A program made the position numbers and the translations under genes. A stretch of 6,405 bases of DNA from positions 3,515-9,919 of the forward strand of contig DUEQ01000540.1 in NCBI GenBank assembly GCA_011192085.1. The letters run 5' to 3'. This document shows, piece after piece, positions 1 through 6,404 of this stretch. A model generated the notes under the pieces. The model worked only from the letters and a program-made list of their open reading frames with translations, was not told the origin of the DNA and searched no databases. Source of the stretch: Caldilineae bacterium. GTDB taxonomy: Bacteria > Chloroflexota > Anaerolineae > J102. Every line of letters begins with the position of its first letter. The stretch's first letter is position 1.

Positions 1-519
1 GTGCACGACGCCAACTGGATCAAGGGGTTCCGCCGAGAGGTGATCGAGGATCTGCCGCCCCTGCGGTCGGATTGGCATCGCTTTCTGTTGCATATCGCCG
101 CGGATCAGGGGTGGCGCGTGGGCGAAGTCCCCACGACCTGGTATCCGCGCAGGGCGGGACGCAGCCATTATGGGTTCGCTCGCATTCCCATCTCTTTCCT
201 CGATGTCCTGGTCATCCGCTTCCTCCTCACCTTCAGCCAGGCGCCCATGCGCTTCTTCGGCGGGTTGGGCCTGGCCTCGCTGCTGATCTCGGGCGTCATC
301 TTCACCTACCTCTTTTTCCTCTGGTTCGCCTACGCCATGCAGAAGCGCCCCATTTTCTGGATGGCGCTGGGGCTGGCCCTGGCGGGGTTGCTCTTCTTCC
401 TGGTGGGCTTCCTGGCCGAGCTCATCGTGGCCCAGGGCGACCGTCTGACCGAGCTGGAGCGCAAGATGGAGGCGCTGATGGAGGGCATGGAGGGGGCGCG
501 CGGGGATGAGCAGGCATGA
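1..519 (+). CDS. C-terminal part of a membrane-anchored family 2 glycosyltransferase (5' end outside window)
   Basis: The frame is open from the first base, so the start lies upstream and the GTG at position 1 is probably internal. What remains is the last part of a GT2 (GT-A) catalytic domain: a [12 protein letters not shown] stretch (residues 3-14) and then a basic [15 protein letters not shown] segment (48-62), the R-x-x-G-x-S-x-YG signature of polyprenyl-phosphate glycosyltransferases of the DPM1/GtrB type. Two hydrophobic helices follow (about 86-108 and 118-145), then a charged, probably helical or coiled-coil tail (146-165). In this family the enzyme moves a sugar from a nucleotide donor to polyprenyl phosphate at the cytoplasmic face, and the helices hold it in the membrane. 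The nucleotide-binding and DxD parts are not in the window, so donor and acceptor cannot be judged. The stop overlaps the next start (ATGA), showing one operon with the GT4 gene. No truncation is visible at the 3' end. Confidence 0.85.
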   Translation: MHDANWIKGFRREVIEDLPPLRSDWHRFLLHIAADQGWRVGEVPTTWYPRRAGRSHYGFARIPISFLDVLVIRFLLTFSQAPMRFFGGLGLASLLISGVIFTYLFFLWFAYAMQKRPIFWMALGLALAGLLFFLVGFLAELIVAQGDRLTELERKMEALMEGMEGARGDEQA

Positions 520-1985
520 TCCGGGCGCTCATCGTCACCACGAATTATCCCCGTTGGGAGGGCGATCCTCATTCGCCCTGGCTGTTGGAGCTGATGGGGC
601 GCTTACGGGAAAAGGGCTATGCCTTCGATGTGCTGGCTCCCTCCTTCAAGGGCCTGCGAACTCACGTCATCGGTGAAACGAAGGTCTACCGCTTTCGCTA
701 CGCGCCCGCCCGCTGGGAGACGCTGACTCACGAGGAGGGCGCGCCCAACAAGATCCGCAAGCAGCCTCTCTACCTGCTCCTGCTACCCTTTTACATCCTG
801 GCCGGCATGTGGGCCGCGTGGCGGTTGGGGCGTCGGGGACGCTATGACATCATCCATGTGCATTGGCCCGTGCCCCAGGGGCTTTTCGGCGCATTGGCCC
901 GCACAGGCGACGCCCGTCTCGTGGCGACTTTCTATGGCGCGGACCTGGTCATGGCGCGGCGTTTCCCCTTGCTCAAGCCTTTCGTGCGCTGGTTTGTGCG
1001 GCGGTGCGATGATCTCGCGGCCATCTCCTCCTACACGGCCCGCGATCTCGCGGCCATCGCGGATCGCCAGCCCCGCATCATCCCTTATGGCATCCATCTC
1101 CCGCCCGAACGGGATTGGTCCGCCACGCCCGGGCGCGTACTCACCGTAGGCAGGCTCATTGCCCGCAAGGGGCACATTTATCTCATCCGGGCGATGGCGC
1201 TGCTGCGCGATCTGCCCGACGCGCATCTGGTCATCGTGGGCGAGGGGCATGAGCGGGGGGCCCTGGAAGCGGAGATCCAGCGGTTGGACCTGACCGACCG
1301 GGTGACCCTGACCGGTCGCGTGTCGGATCAGGCGCTGGAGGCTTATTATCAGTCCTGTCAGGTCTTCGCACTCCCGGCCATCGTGGACGAGTCGGGCGAC
1401 ACCGAGATGCTGGGGATGGTGAGTCTGGAGGCCATGCGCTATTGCAAGCCGGTCATCGCCAGCGATGTGGGCGGCATTCCCGATATCGTGGTGGATGGGG
1501 AATCGGGGACGCTGGTTCCGCAGAAGGACCCAGAGGCCCTGGCCGCGGCCATCCGTCGGGCGCTAACCGATCCCGATTGGGCGCGGCGTTTGGGGCATGG
1601 AGGCTACCGCTTCGCCCAAACCCATTTTTCCTGGGATCGGGTGGAGCGGGCGACGCGAGCGATGTATGCGGAGGGATCATCCCGACGTTTTTTCAATCGC
1701 CATCCCCACGCCCGCGGTGAGGAGATCGCGGATGGCGATAAGCGCGCGATATCCCACGCCGGCCACGGCGGCCACGCTGAAGGGCAACGCCCCGCTGATC
1801 AGCAGCACCAACGCGCTTTCTCGCACCCCCACGCCCATGGGAAAGATGAAGGCCAGATACCCGATGAGCCATGCGCCCACGAACGAAGTCGCGAGTTGTG
1901 GGATGAGGCTGGCGGGCGTGGGCGCAATCCCCCGCACAAAACAGGCAAAGCCCAGTCCGACGAACAGATGGCCGAGGATGCGTAG
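516..1985 (+). CDS. GT4-family (GT-B fold) glycosyltransferase with an antisense read-through tail
   Basis: A nucleotide-sugar-dependent retaining glycosyltransferase. The N-terminal Rossmann domain opens with [15 protein letters not shown] (residues 3-17) and holds HVHWP (114-118) and FYGAD (139-143). The C-terminal domain has IPYGIHL (189-195), [10 protein letters not shown] (211-220), VGEGHER (241-247) and the EX7E donor-site motif E297...E305, followed by [15 protein letters not shown] (311-325). Recognisable GT4 sequence ends near residue 385 ([17 protein letters not shown], 371-387), a normal length for the family. The remaining 102 residues are rich in His, Arg, Gly, Asp and Gln and are exactly the codon-aligned antisense of the convergent membrane-protein gene; I regard them as stop-loss read-through, or a sequence error, not a domain. 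The ATG overlaps the upstream stop (ATGA), so translation is probably coupled; only a weak AGCAGG precedes it. Likely role: adding sugars during surface glycan or glycolipid assembly. The exact sugar is unknown. Confidence 0.88.
   Translation: MIRALIVTTNYPRWEGDPHSPWLLELMGRLREKGYAFDVLAPSFKGLRTHVIGETKVYRFRYAPARWETLTHEEGAPNKIRKQPLYLLLLPFYILAGMWAAWRLGRRGRYDIIHVHWPVPQGLFGALARTGDARLVATFYGADLVMARRFPLLKPFVRWFVRRCDDLAAISSYTARDLAAIADRQPRIIPYGIHLPPERDWSATPGRVLTVGRLIARKGHIYLIRAMALLRDLPDAHLVIVGEGHERGALEAEIQRLDLTDRVTLTGRVSDQALEAYYQSCQVFALPAIVDESGDTEMLGMVSLEAMRYCKPVIASDVGGIPDIVVDGESGTLVPQKDPEALAAAIRRALTDPDWARRLGHGGYRFAQTHFSWDRVERATRAMYAEGSSRRFFNRHPHARGEEIADGDKRAISHAGHGGHAEGQRPADQQHQRAFSHPHAHGKDEGQIPDEPCAHERSRELWDEAGGRGRNPPHKTGKAQSDEQMAEDA
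1677..1985. other. 309-bp convergent same-phase overlap of two coding frames
   Basis: The plus-strand GT4 frame and the minus-strand UPF0104-like gene share this stretch with codons in register (first base opposite third base). The minus gene's stop (TGA, complement of TCA at 1677-1679) lies opposite GT4 Ser388, where family homology of the GT4 protein ends. The plus frame stays open because the minus gene uses no TTA, CTA or TCA codon here until the CTA for its Leu201, which gives the plus TAG at 1983-1985. The minus reading is the constrained one: it contains the conserved GVGVRE motif and membrane helices. The hydrophilic plus-strand tail is what results when Leu CTG, Val GTG, Ile ATC and Phe TTC are read backwards as Gln, His, Asp and Glu. 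Confidence 0.9.
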
Positions 1986-2585
1986 CAAAAAGAGCTGAAA
2001 GAGGCCGCCATACGTCAGCGTCATGTCGAGCCGCGGTTTCTTCAACGCATGGAGGCCAGCGTTGACGAAGGAGGTGAAAATGGGCGGGGACAGAAGGAGG
2101 AGGGAGAGAAGGGCCACGGCCAGGCCCAAACCCAGGTAGGCGCTGGCCGCCAGATCGGCGCGCAGCGCCAGCGCGGCCAGCAGGAAGATCGCGCCGCTGA
2201 GCGCCTGGACGCCCATCTCCAGGCCCATGCTGGCCGCCATAGACCGCTTGCCCACGCCCGCCTGACTGCCCAGCGCGAACCGTCCCACCAGGTCCCACAC
2301 CCCGCCGGGAAGATAGCGGGCGATCTGCGCCCGGAAGAACAACTGCATCCCCAGCAGCCAGGGAATGCCGGTCCCGGTGAAGGTCAGCGTGCGCCACCAG
2401 ATGGAGGCCGCCGTCACCATCTCCAGCATGAGCAACCCCAACGCCCCCAACAGATAGGCCCAGTTGAACTGCCAGGGATAGGTGACGAACGTCTGCCAGT
2501 TCGTGGTCAGGGCCTGGCCCCAGAAGAAGAGGATGAGCAAGATGATGAGGGCCTGGCCCAGGGAGATGAGACGGGATCGGGACAT
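1677..2585 (-). CDS. Lysylphosphatidylglycerol-synthase-TM / UPF0104-like polytopic membrane protein
   Basis: A 302-residue integral membrane protein with about seven or eight hydrophobic segments (roughly 9-27, 42-64, 72-88, 130-165, 192-218, 228-249, 256-277). It shows the two hallmarks of the UPF0104/LPG_synthase_TM (AglD-like) family: an ARYLPGGVWDLVGR segment (residues 89-102) and FPMGVGVRE (248-256) before the last helices. Members resemble the membrane half of MprF, which flips aminoacylated phosphatidylglycerol; many stand-alone members sit beside glycosyltransferases, with a proposed lipid or lipid-linked sugar translocation role. No soluble aminoacyl-transferase domain is present, so lysyl transfer should not be assumed. 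Length is normal for stand-alone members. The ATG at 2585 has no clear ribosome-binding site; no in-frame start lies close upstream, and a promoter sits about 40 bp upstream. The gene points against the glycosyltransferases and overlaps the GT4 read-through tail. Substrate unknown. Confidence 0.85.
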   Translation of the reverse strand: MSRSRLISLGQALIILLILFFWGQALTTNWQTFVTYPWQFNWAYLLGALGLLMLEMVTAASIWWRTLTFTGTGIPWLLGMQLFFRAQIARYLPGGVWDLVGRFALGSQAGVGKRSMAASMGLEMGVQALSGAIFLLAALALRADLAASAYLGLGLAVALLSLLLLSPPIFTSFVNAGLHALKKPRLDMTLTYGGLFQLFLLRILGHLFVGLGFACFVRGIAPTPASLIPQLATSFVGAWLIGYLAFIFPMGVGVRESALVLLISGALPFSVAAVAGVGYRALIAIRDLLTAGVGMAIEKTSG

Positions 2586-2631
2586 CGAAGGCGGGCGGCT
2601 GAAGGCGTTGGCGGGATGGGGATGACGCCGT

Positions 2632-2661
2632 ATTGTAATCTACGGTTCCCTGGACCGACAA
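2632..2661 (-). promoter_or_regulatory. Sigma70-type promoter for the UPF0104-like gene
   Basis: On the minus strand, a -35-like TTGTCG (complement of 2656-2661, 4 of 6 consensus bases) and a -10 TACAAT (complement of 2632-2637, 5 of 6) are separated by 18 bp. The predicted start of transcription near 2625 leaves a leader of about 40 nt before the ATG at 2585. It lies back to back with the plus-strand promoter of the protease gene. Position and spacing support it; there is no experimental evidence. Confidence 0.5.
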
Positions 2662-2696
2662 AGTTGAGGCATGATTTATTTTTTCATCGGAGGGTA

Positions 2697-2705
2697 TGGT
2701 ATAGT
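2697..2705 (+). promoter_or_regulatory. Extended -10 promoter, probably giving a leaderless protease mRNA
   Basis: TGGTATAGT is a TGn extended -10 element with a 5-of-6 hexamer (TATAGT, 2700-2705). No good -35 is visible at the normal distance; the upstream stretch 2671-2686 is T-rich. Seven bases separate the hexamer from the ATG at 2713, so transcription would begin at or one base before that codon. This is the arrangement of leaderless genes (-10 about 7 bp before the start codon). It is the main reason for choosing 2713 over the upstream in-frame ATG at 2671. Confidence 0.5.
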
Positions 2706-2712
2706 TCCCGGT

Positions 2713-4047
2713 ATGAGTGCAAGCATCCCGCGATCTTCGACGAATCCCCTTCTCACCCTCTCCCAAGATGGACTGCATGTGTTGGTGACGGCTCGGGCCA
2801 TCGCCTCCGCTCATGGACACGAGTTTCTCACATCCAATCACATCCTGTTGGGCGTTCTGGAGACCCAGGGCAGCCTGGGCGCGCGCGTCCTGGATGCATT
2901 CCCTATCAAACAAGATCAGCTGAAATCCAGACTGCGGGCCTACATCCATCTGGACGCAGGCCAGGACAAGGAGCCTTATGGCGGCGAGTTCTTCGGCTTT
3001 GCGCTCAGCGAGGATGGCGCGCGGGCCATGTCGGAGGCGGTGGCCGCGGCCGAGGCGGAGGGGCTGGATTTCATCGACTCGCGGGTGATGCTCCTGGGCA
3101 TGTTGCGTCGGCTCGACACCGAGGGGGGCGAGATCTTGCGGCAGTTCGGTCTGGACGCCGACGCGTTCAAGGCCCGGGCCGCGCTTCATCAGCCCGCGGC
3201 CGCGTCCAGGCCCTTGAAAGCGCCCTCCCGCTCGCGGCGATCTCCGGCCCGACGATCTCAAACCTGGCCCAGGCTGAATCTGCCCCCCATCAGCCCCATC
3301 TTCCTGTTGCTTTTGGCCGTGTTTGGCGGCCTGGGCTACATGCTCTACGCTGGGATTGGCGATCCCAACAAGCTCACCTTCATCTTCGTGCTGGCGGGAT
3401 GGATTCTGTCGGTTTCGCTACACGAGTTCGGGCACGCCATCGTCGCCTATTGGGGCGGCGACAGCAGCGTCGTCCACCAAGGGTATCTGACGCTGGACCC
3501 GCTGAAATACACCCATCCCCTGATGAGCATCGTCTTCCCCATCATCTTCCTGCTTCTAGGCGGCATTCCCCTCCCCGGCGGCGCGGTCTACATCAATCGG
3601 GCGGCCATCCGCAAGCCTTGGATGCAGAGCGCGGTCTCGGCCGCGGGCCCGATCATGAGCCTGCTGTTCGGGTTGGCGCTCCTCCTGCCCTTCGTCCTGG
3701 GCCTGGATGAGATGACCATGCGGAATCACGCTCCGTTCTGGGCGGCGCTGGCGTTGCTGGCTTTCTTCCAGATCTTCGCGTTCGTGCTCAACCTCATCCC
3801 CTGGCCCGGCCTCGACGGCTTCGGCATCCTGGAGCCCTGGCTTCCGCCCCACATTCTGCACTACGCCTACATGTTAGGCGGGATGGGCATCTTTTTCTTC
3901 TTCCTGCTCTTCGTTTACACGCCCTTCGGCAGTTGGGTGGGGCAGTCCATCTGGCTGATTCTGAAAGCCATCAGTCCTCAGGCGTCGCTGATGGCTTTTA
4001 TCGGTTTCGATCAATTCTTCGGTTTCTTCAATTTCCAACTGTTCTGA
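2713..4047 (+). CDS. Clp-N domain / site-2 intramembrane metalloprotease (M50) fusion protein
   Basis: A 444-residue protein joining two modules. Residues about 16-156 form a double Clp-N repeat like the N-domain of ClpA/ClpC: repeat one carries FLTSNHILLGVLE (38-50), repeat two DFIDSRVMLLGMLR (119-132). In ClpC this domain binds adaptors and substrates. No AAA+ (Walker) domain follows. A basic Pro/Ser/Arg linker (159-192) leads to about six membrane helices. The first is near 193-214; the second carries the zinc motif HEFGH (237-241), and the fifth ends with NLIPWPGLDG (360-369), which supplies the conserved Asp368. Both S2P signatures are intact, so the protease is probably active. The conserved GPxxN motif reads GPIMS (Asn to Ser). 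An in-frame ATG at 2671 would add 14 residues, but the -10 element lies inside that extension, so I use 2713. The N-domain should be cytoplasmic and may present substrates or bind a Clp adaptor (inference). The downstream gene follows after 2 bp. Confidence 0.85.
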   Translation: MSASIPRSSTNPLLTLSQDGLHVLVTARAIASAHGHEFLTSNHILLGVLETQGSLGARVLDAFPIKQDQLKSRLRAYIHLDAGQDKEPYGGEFFGFALSEDGARAMSEAVAAAEAEGLDFIDSRVMLLGMLRRLDTEGGEILRQFGLDADAFKARAALHQPAAASRPLKAPSRSRRSPARRSQTWPRLNLPPISPIFLLLLAVFGGLGYMLYAGIGDPNKLTFIFVLAGWILSVSLHEFGHAIVAYWGGDSSVVHQGYLTLDPLKYTHPLMSIVFPIIFLLLGGIPLPGGAVYINRAAIRKPWMQSAVSAAGPIMSLLFGLALLLPFVLGLDEMTMRNHAPFWAALALLAFFQIFAFVLNLIPWPGLDGFGILEPWLPPHILHYAYMLGGMGIFFFFLLFVYTPFGSWVGQSIWLILKAISPQASLMAFIGFDQFFGFFNFQLF

Positions 4048-4049
4048 TC

Positions 4050-4517
4050 ATGGCTCGCGGCATACTTCGAGGGGGATTGGCTGGCGGCCTGCTGGCCGTC
4101 GCTTTCTCCATCCTGGGCGTCATTCCCATTTTCGGTTTCTTCGCCTTTCCCCTGCGCATCCTAGCCTGGGCGTTTGGCGGCTATCTGGCCGCGCGTTTGG
4201 CCATTGGTGCGGGCGTCCGCACTGGCGGGGTGGCCGCGGGCATGGTCGCAGGCGTCATGGCCGGGCTGATGGACGGCGTGGCGAACATCGCGCTGGCCCC
4301 CCTGGCCTTCAAGCTGGCGGACGGGCAGATCGAGGGCCTGATTCTCCTGCCCCAACCCATCATCGACTTCTTCCTCTCCATGGGCGTGGACATTTCGCAG
4401 ATGAACACGGTGGGGGGAAGCATTTTCTTCGCCACCCTGTTCTGCGGAGGAGCCTGGCTCTTTGGCGGCATCGTGGGGATGCTGGGGGGCGGCGTGGCCC
4501 AGGCCCTGGCGGAGTAG
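4050..4517 (+). CDS. Small Gly-rich four-helix membrane protein, family not recognised
   Basis: A 155-residue hydrophobic protein I cannot assign to a family. Probable membrane segments lie near residues 8-28, 30-53, 57-86 and 124-150; many Gly and Ala residues (GGLAGGLL, GGVAAGMVAGVMAGLMDG, and GGIVGMLGGG near the end) suggest tightly packed helices with glycine-zipper-like contacts. Between helices three and four is a more polar stretch of about 35 residues (88-122) that probably faces water. There is one Cys (132) and no recognised catalytic motif. The ATG starts 2 bp after the protease stop (TGATCATG) and has no Shine-Dalgarno sequence, so it is probably expressed by translational coupling from the protease mRNA. 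An upstream in-frame ATG at 3933 lies inside the protease gene in another frame and is rejected. The close pairing suggests a partner, regulator or substrate of the membrane protease, but only position supports this. The stop is 1 bp from the opposing permease stop. Confidence 0.75.
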   Translation: MARGILRGGLAGGLLAVAFSILGVIPIFGFFAFPLRILAWAFGGYLAARLAIGAGVRTGGVAAGMVAGVMAGLMDGVANIALAPLAFKLADGQIEGLILLPQPIIDFFLSMGVDISQMNTVGGSIFFATLFCGGAWLFGGIVGMLGGGVAQALAE

Positions 4518-4518
4518 G

Positions 4519-6309
4519 TCAGTACAGGGGCCAGATGAGGGGGATGAAGATGGCCGCGAGGATGAGGAGGAGGATGTTCAGGGGCAGGCCGACCCGGGTG
4601 AAATCCAGGAATCGATAATTGCCCGTGCCGTAGATCATGGTATTGGTCTGATAGCCTATCGGCGTCATGAAGCTGGCGGAAGCCGCGAAGGTGATGGCCA
4701 TGAGCAGGGGGATGGGATCGACGCCCAGCATGTGCGCGGTGGAGATGGCGACCGGGGCCAGGACGACCGCGGTGGCCTGATTGGACATGGTTTCGGTAAG
4801 AAGCATGGAAAACAGATAGAACGCACCGACAATCAGCCATGGTGAGGCGGGATCGAGCAGTTGCAACATGACCCGGCTCAGCCACTCGGCCAGACCTGAA
4901 TTCTCCATGGCCGCCTCCAGCGAGAGAATGCCCGCCAGCAACACCAGCACGCGTTTGTCGAGGGAGGCATAGGCTTCATCCAGGGTCAGCACGCGAGTTA
5001 ATACCATCAGCATAGCGCCCGCGAGCGCGCTAACGACGATGGGCGCGCCCAGAATAGCGCTGATGACCACGCCTGTCATGATGGCCAGGGCCCAGAAGGC
5101 CCGGTTGTTTTGTGCGCTAGGGAGGGGCGGCTCCGCGTCCACATCCACCAGGAGCAGGAAATCAGGATTGTTGCTCAGATTGATCAGATCCTTTTTCTCG
5201 CCCACCACGAGCAGCATGTCGCCGGGCATGATGGGCTCGTGGGTGAACTTCCCCGTCAGCGACATGCCCCGGCGCAACATGCCGATGGCGACCACGCCGA
5301 ACATCTGTCGAAAATTCAATTCCTTGATGGTGAACCCGATGATAGAGGCCTGAGGCGCGACCACGACCTCTGCCATGCCCAGATCATTTCTGTGCTCGAG
5401 AAGATGGCGGGGAAGCTCCTCGGGTAGCACGATCTCCAGCCCCTCTATCTTCTGAAGCTTCAGCAACTTGTCCAGGGGCGCTCGCACGAGAATGATATCG
5501 TGGGCGCGGATGTGACGCGAAGCCCCCGGCAGCAAAATGGTGTGTCCATCCCGCAGGATGTCCAGGATGGTGATATCGAACCGCTTGCCCAGGTCCAGGG
5601 AGCCCAGCTTCTTGCCGATGAGAGGCGAATTGGACCGCACCTTGATCTGGCTGAGATACTCGCGCACGTGATACTTTTCCAGGAGGTCCGCTTCGACGGG
5701 GCGGTCGGGCAGGAGTTTGCGCCCGAAGGTAGCTATGTAGAGCAGCCCCGCAGCTAGAGTGATGATGCCGAAGGGCGCGAACTCGAAGAAGCTGAAAGGC
5801 GTCAATCCTGATTGCGCGGCGATGCTGCTGACCAGCAGGTTGGTCGAGGTGCCGATGAGGGTGAGGGTGCCTCCCAGGATCGCGCCAAAGGAAATAGGCA
5901 TGAGCAGCCGCGAAGGCGCGATCTTCAACTCACGGGCGATGCGCAGGGCGATGGGAATGAATACCGCCACCACGGCTGTGTTGAGGATGAAGGCGCTGAG
6001 AACGCCCGTGGTCAACATCAGCAGCAACATCAACCGGAGTTCACTCTTGTCGGCCAAGCGGATGATCCGGGTTCCCGCCAATGCGGGCAGGTTGGTGCGT
6101 TGTAATCCCGCGCTGAGCACGAACATGGAAGCGATGGTAATTGTGGCGGGATTGGCGAAGCCTGAAAGCCCCTCCGCAGGGGAGACGATGCCCAGCGCCA
6201 TCAGCATGACCATGATCCCCAGCGCCACCAGATCCACCCGCACGCGCTCCGTGGCAAACGCCACCAACGCGATAATGAGAATGGCAAGAACGACGAGTCC
6301 CTCGATCAT
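4519..6309 (-). CDS. SLC13/DASS-type permease with two central TrkA-C (RCK_C) domains
   Basis: A 596-residue inner-membrane transporter of the divalent anion:Na+ symporter (SLC13, ArsB/NhaD superfamily) type. The N-terminal half (about 1-198) holds the first inverted-repeat signatures, SAFILNTAVVAVFIPIA (105-121) and LIGTSTNLLVS (151-161). A soluble insert follows with two RCK_C modules: about 213-290 (SPLIGKKLGSLDL then HDIILVRAP) and about 312-385 (GFTIKELNFRQM then GDMLLVVG). The C-terminal half (about 403-596) repeats the fold, with TETMSNQATAVVLAP (505-519) and MTPIGYQTNTMIYGTG (548-563). This architecture is common in bacterial sulfate, dicarboxylate or related anion permeases; TrkA-C domains often bind small ligands and gate transport. 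The substrate cannot be read from the sequence. Length is usual for the type and no key motif is broken. The ATG at 6309 follows a leader with no clear Shine-Dalgarno sequence. It is transcribed alone, tail to tail with the preceding unit. Confidence 0.92.
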   Translation of the reverse strand: MIEGLVVLAILIIALVAFATERVRVDLVALGIMVMLMALGIVSPAEGLSGFANPATITIASMFVLSAGLQRTNLPALAGTRIIRLADKSELRLMLLLMLTTGVLSAFILNTAVVAVFIPIALRIARELKIAPSRLLMPISFGAILGGTLTLIGTSTNLLVSSIAAQSGLTPFSFFEFAPFGIITLAAGLLYIATFGRKLLPDRPVEADLLEKYHVREYLSQIKVRSNSPLIGKKLGSLDLGKRFDITILDILRDGHTILLPGASRHIRAHDIILVRAPLDKLLKLQKIEGLEIVLPEELPRHLLEHRNDLGMAEVVVAPQASIIGFTIKELNFRQMFGVVAIGMLRRGMSLTGKFTHEPIMPGDMLLVVGEKKDLINLSNNPDFLLLVDVDAEPPLPSAQNNRAFWALAIMTGVVISAILGAPIVVSALAGAMLMVLTRVLTLDEAYASLDKRVLVLLAGILSLEAAMENSGLAEWLSRVMLQLLDPASPWLIVGAFYLFSMLLTETMSNQATAVVLAPVAISTAHMLGVDPIPLLMAITFAASASFMTPIGYQTNTMIYGTGNYRFLDFTRVGLPLNILLLILAAIFIPLIWPLY

Positions 6310-6365
6310 CGTGTTATGGATTGTTCAGCTTCAGCGCCAAAAGGGGTTGGGTTGCGTGTCTGAAG

Positions 6366-6394
6366 ATTATACCCTATTCGAGATGGGATCGCAG
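6366..6394 (-). promoter_or_regulatory. Promoter with consensus -10 upstream of the permease gene
   Basis: On the minus strand a perfect TATAAT (complement of 6366-6371) is preceded, at 17 bp, by a poor -35 match CTGCGA (complement of 6389-6394, 3 of 6). Transcription would start near 6358, giving a leader of about 50 nt before the ATG at 6309. The -10 call is firm; the -35 is doubtful and may indicate dependence on an activator or a different -35 preference. Confidence 0.55.
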
Positions 6395-6404
6395 GATGCA
6401 GGAT
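6391..6404. repeat. Two tandem copies of GCAGGAT at the window edge
   Basis: GCAGGAT occurs twice in direct tandem (6391-6397 and 6398-6404), and the next base (G) could begin a third copy beyond the window. It overlaps the weak -35 region of the permease promoter. Whether it belongs to a longer tandem array or an upstream operator cannot be told here. Confidence 0.35.

Noticed and set aside
1680..1985. A His/Asp/Gly-rich C-terminal domain of the glycosyltransferase that might bind metal
   Set aside because: The residues are the codon-aligned antisense of hydrophobic membrane helices of the opposite gene, which fully explains the composition.
2671..2712. Upstream ATG at 2671 as protease start
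   Set aside because: The likely -10 element lies within this stretch and the 14 extra residues precede a natural N-terminus; GAGG is only 1 bp from that ATG. Not fully excluded.
1693..3261. A 522-codon minus-strand open frame
   Set aside because: It overlaps two recognisable genes in other frames and encodes low-complexity Arg/Gly/Pro-rich sequence with no domain; it is an artefact of high GC.
2049..3710. A 553-codon plus-strand open frame
   Set aside because: Antisense of the UPF0104-like gene followed by an out-of-frame reading of the protease gene; Gln/Arg/Gly-rich with no family signature.
3933..4049. Longer N-terminus for the small membrane protein from the ATG at 3933
   Set aside because: The added 39 residues are an out-of-frame reading of the protease 3' end and lack membrane character; the ATG at 4050 begins a normal first helix right after the protease stop.
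4499..4509. CCAGGCCCTGG as a bidirectional terminator hairpin
   Set aside because: It is a short near-palindrome inside the coding sequence with almost no loop and no following T-run.
4181..4885. A 234-codon minus-strand open frame overlapping the permease 3' end
   Set aside because: It is in a different frame from the permease, which has clear SLC13 motifs through the same bases; His/Pro/Arg-rich shadow.
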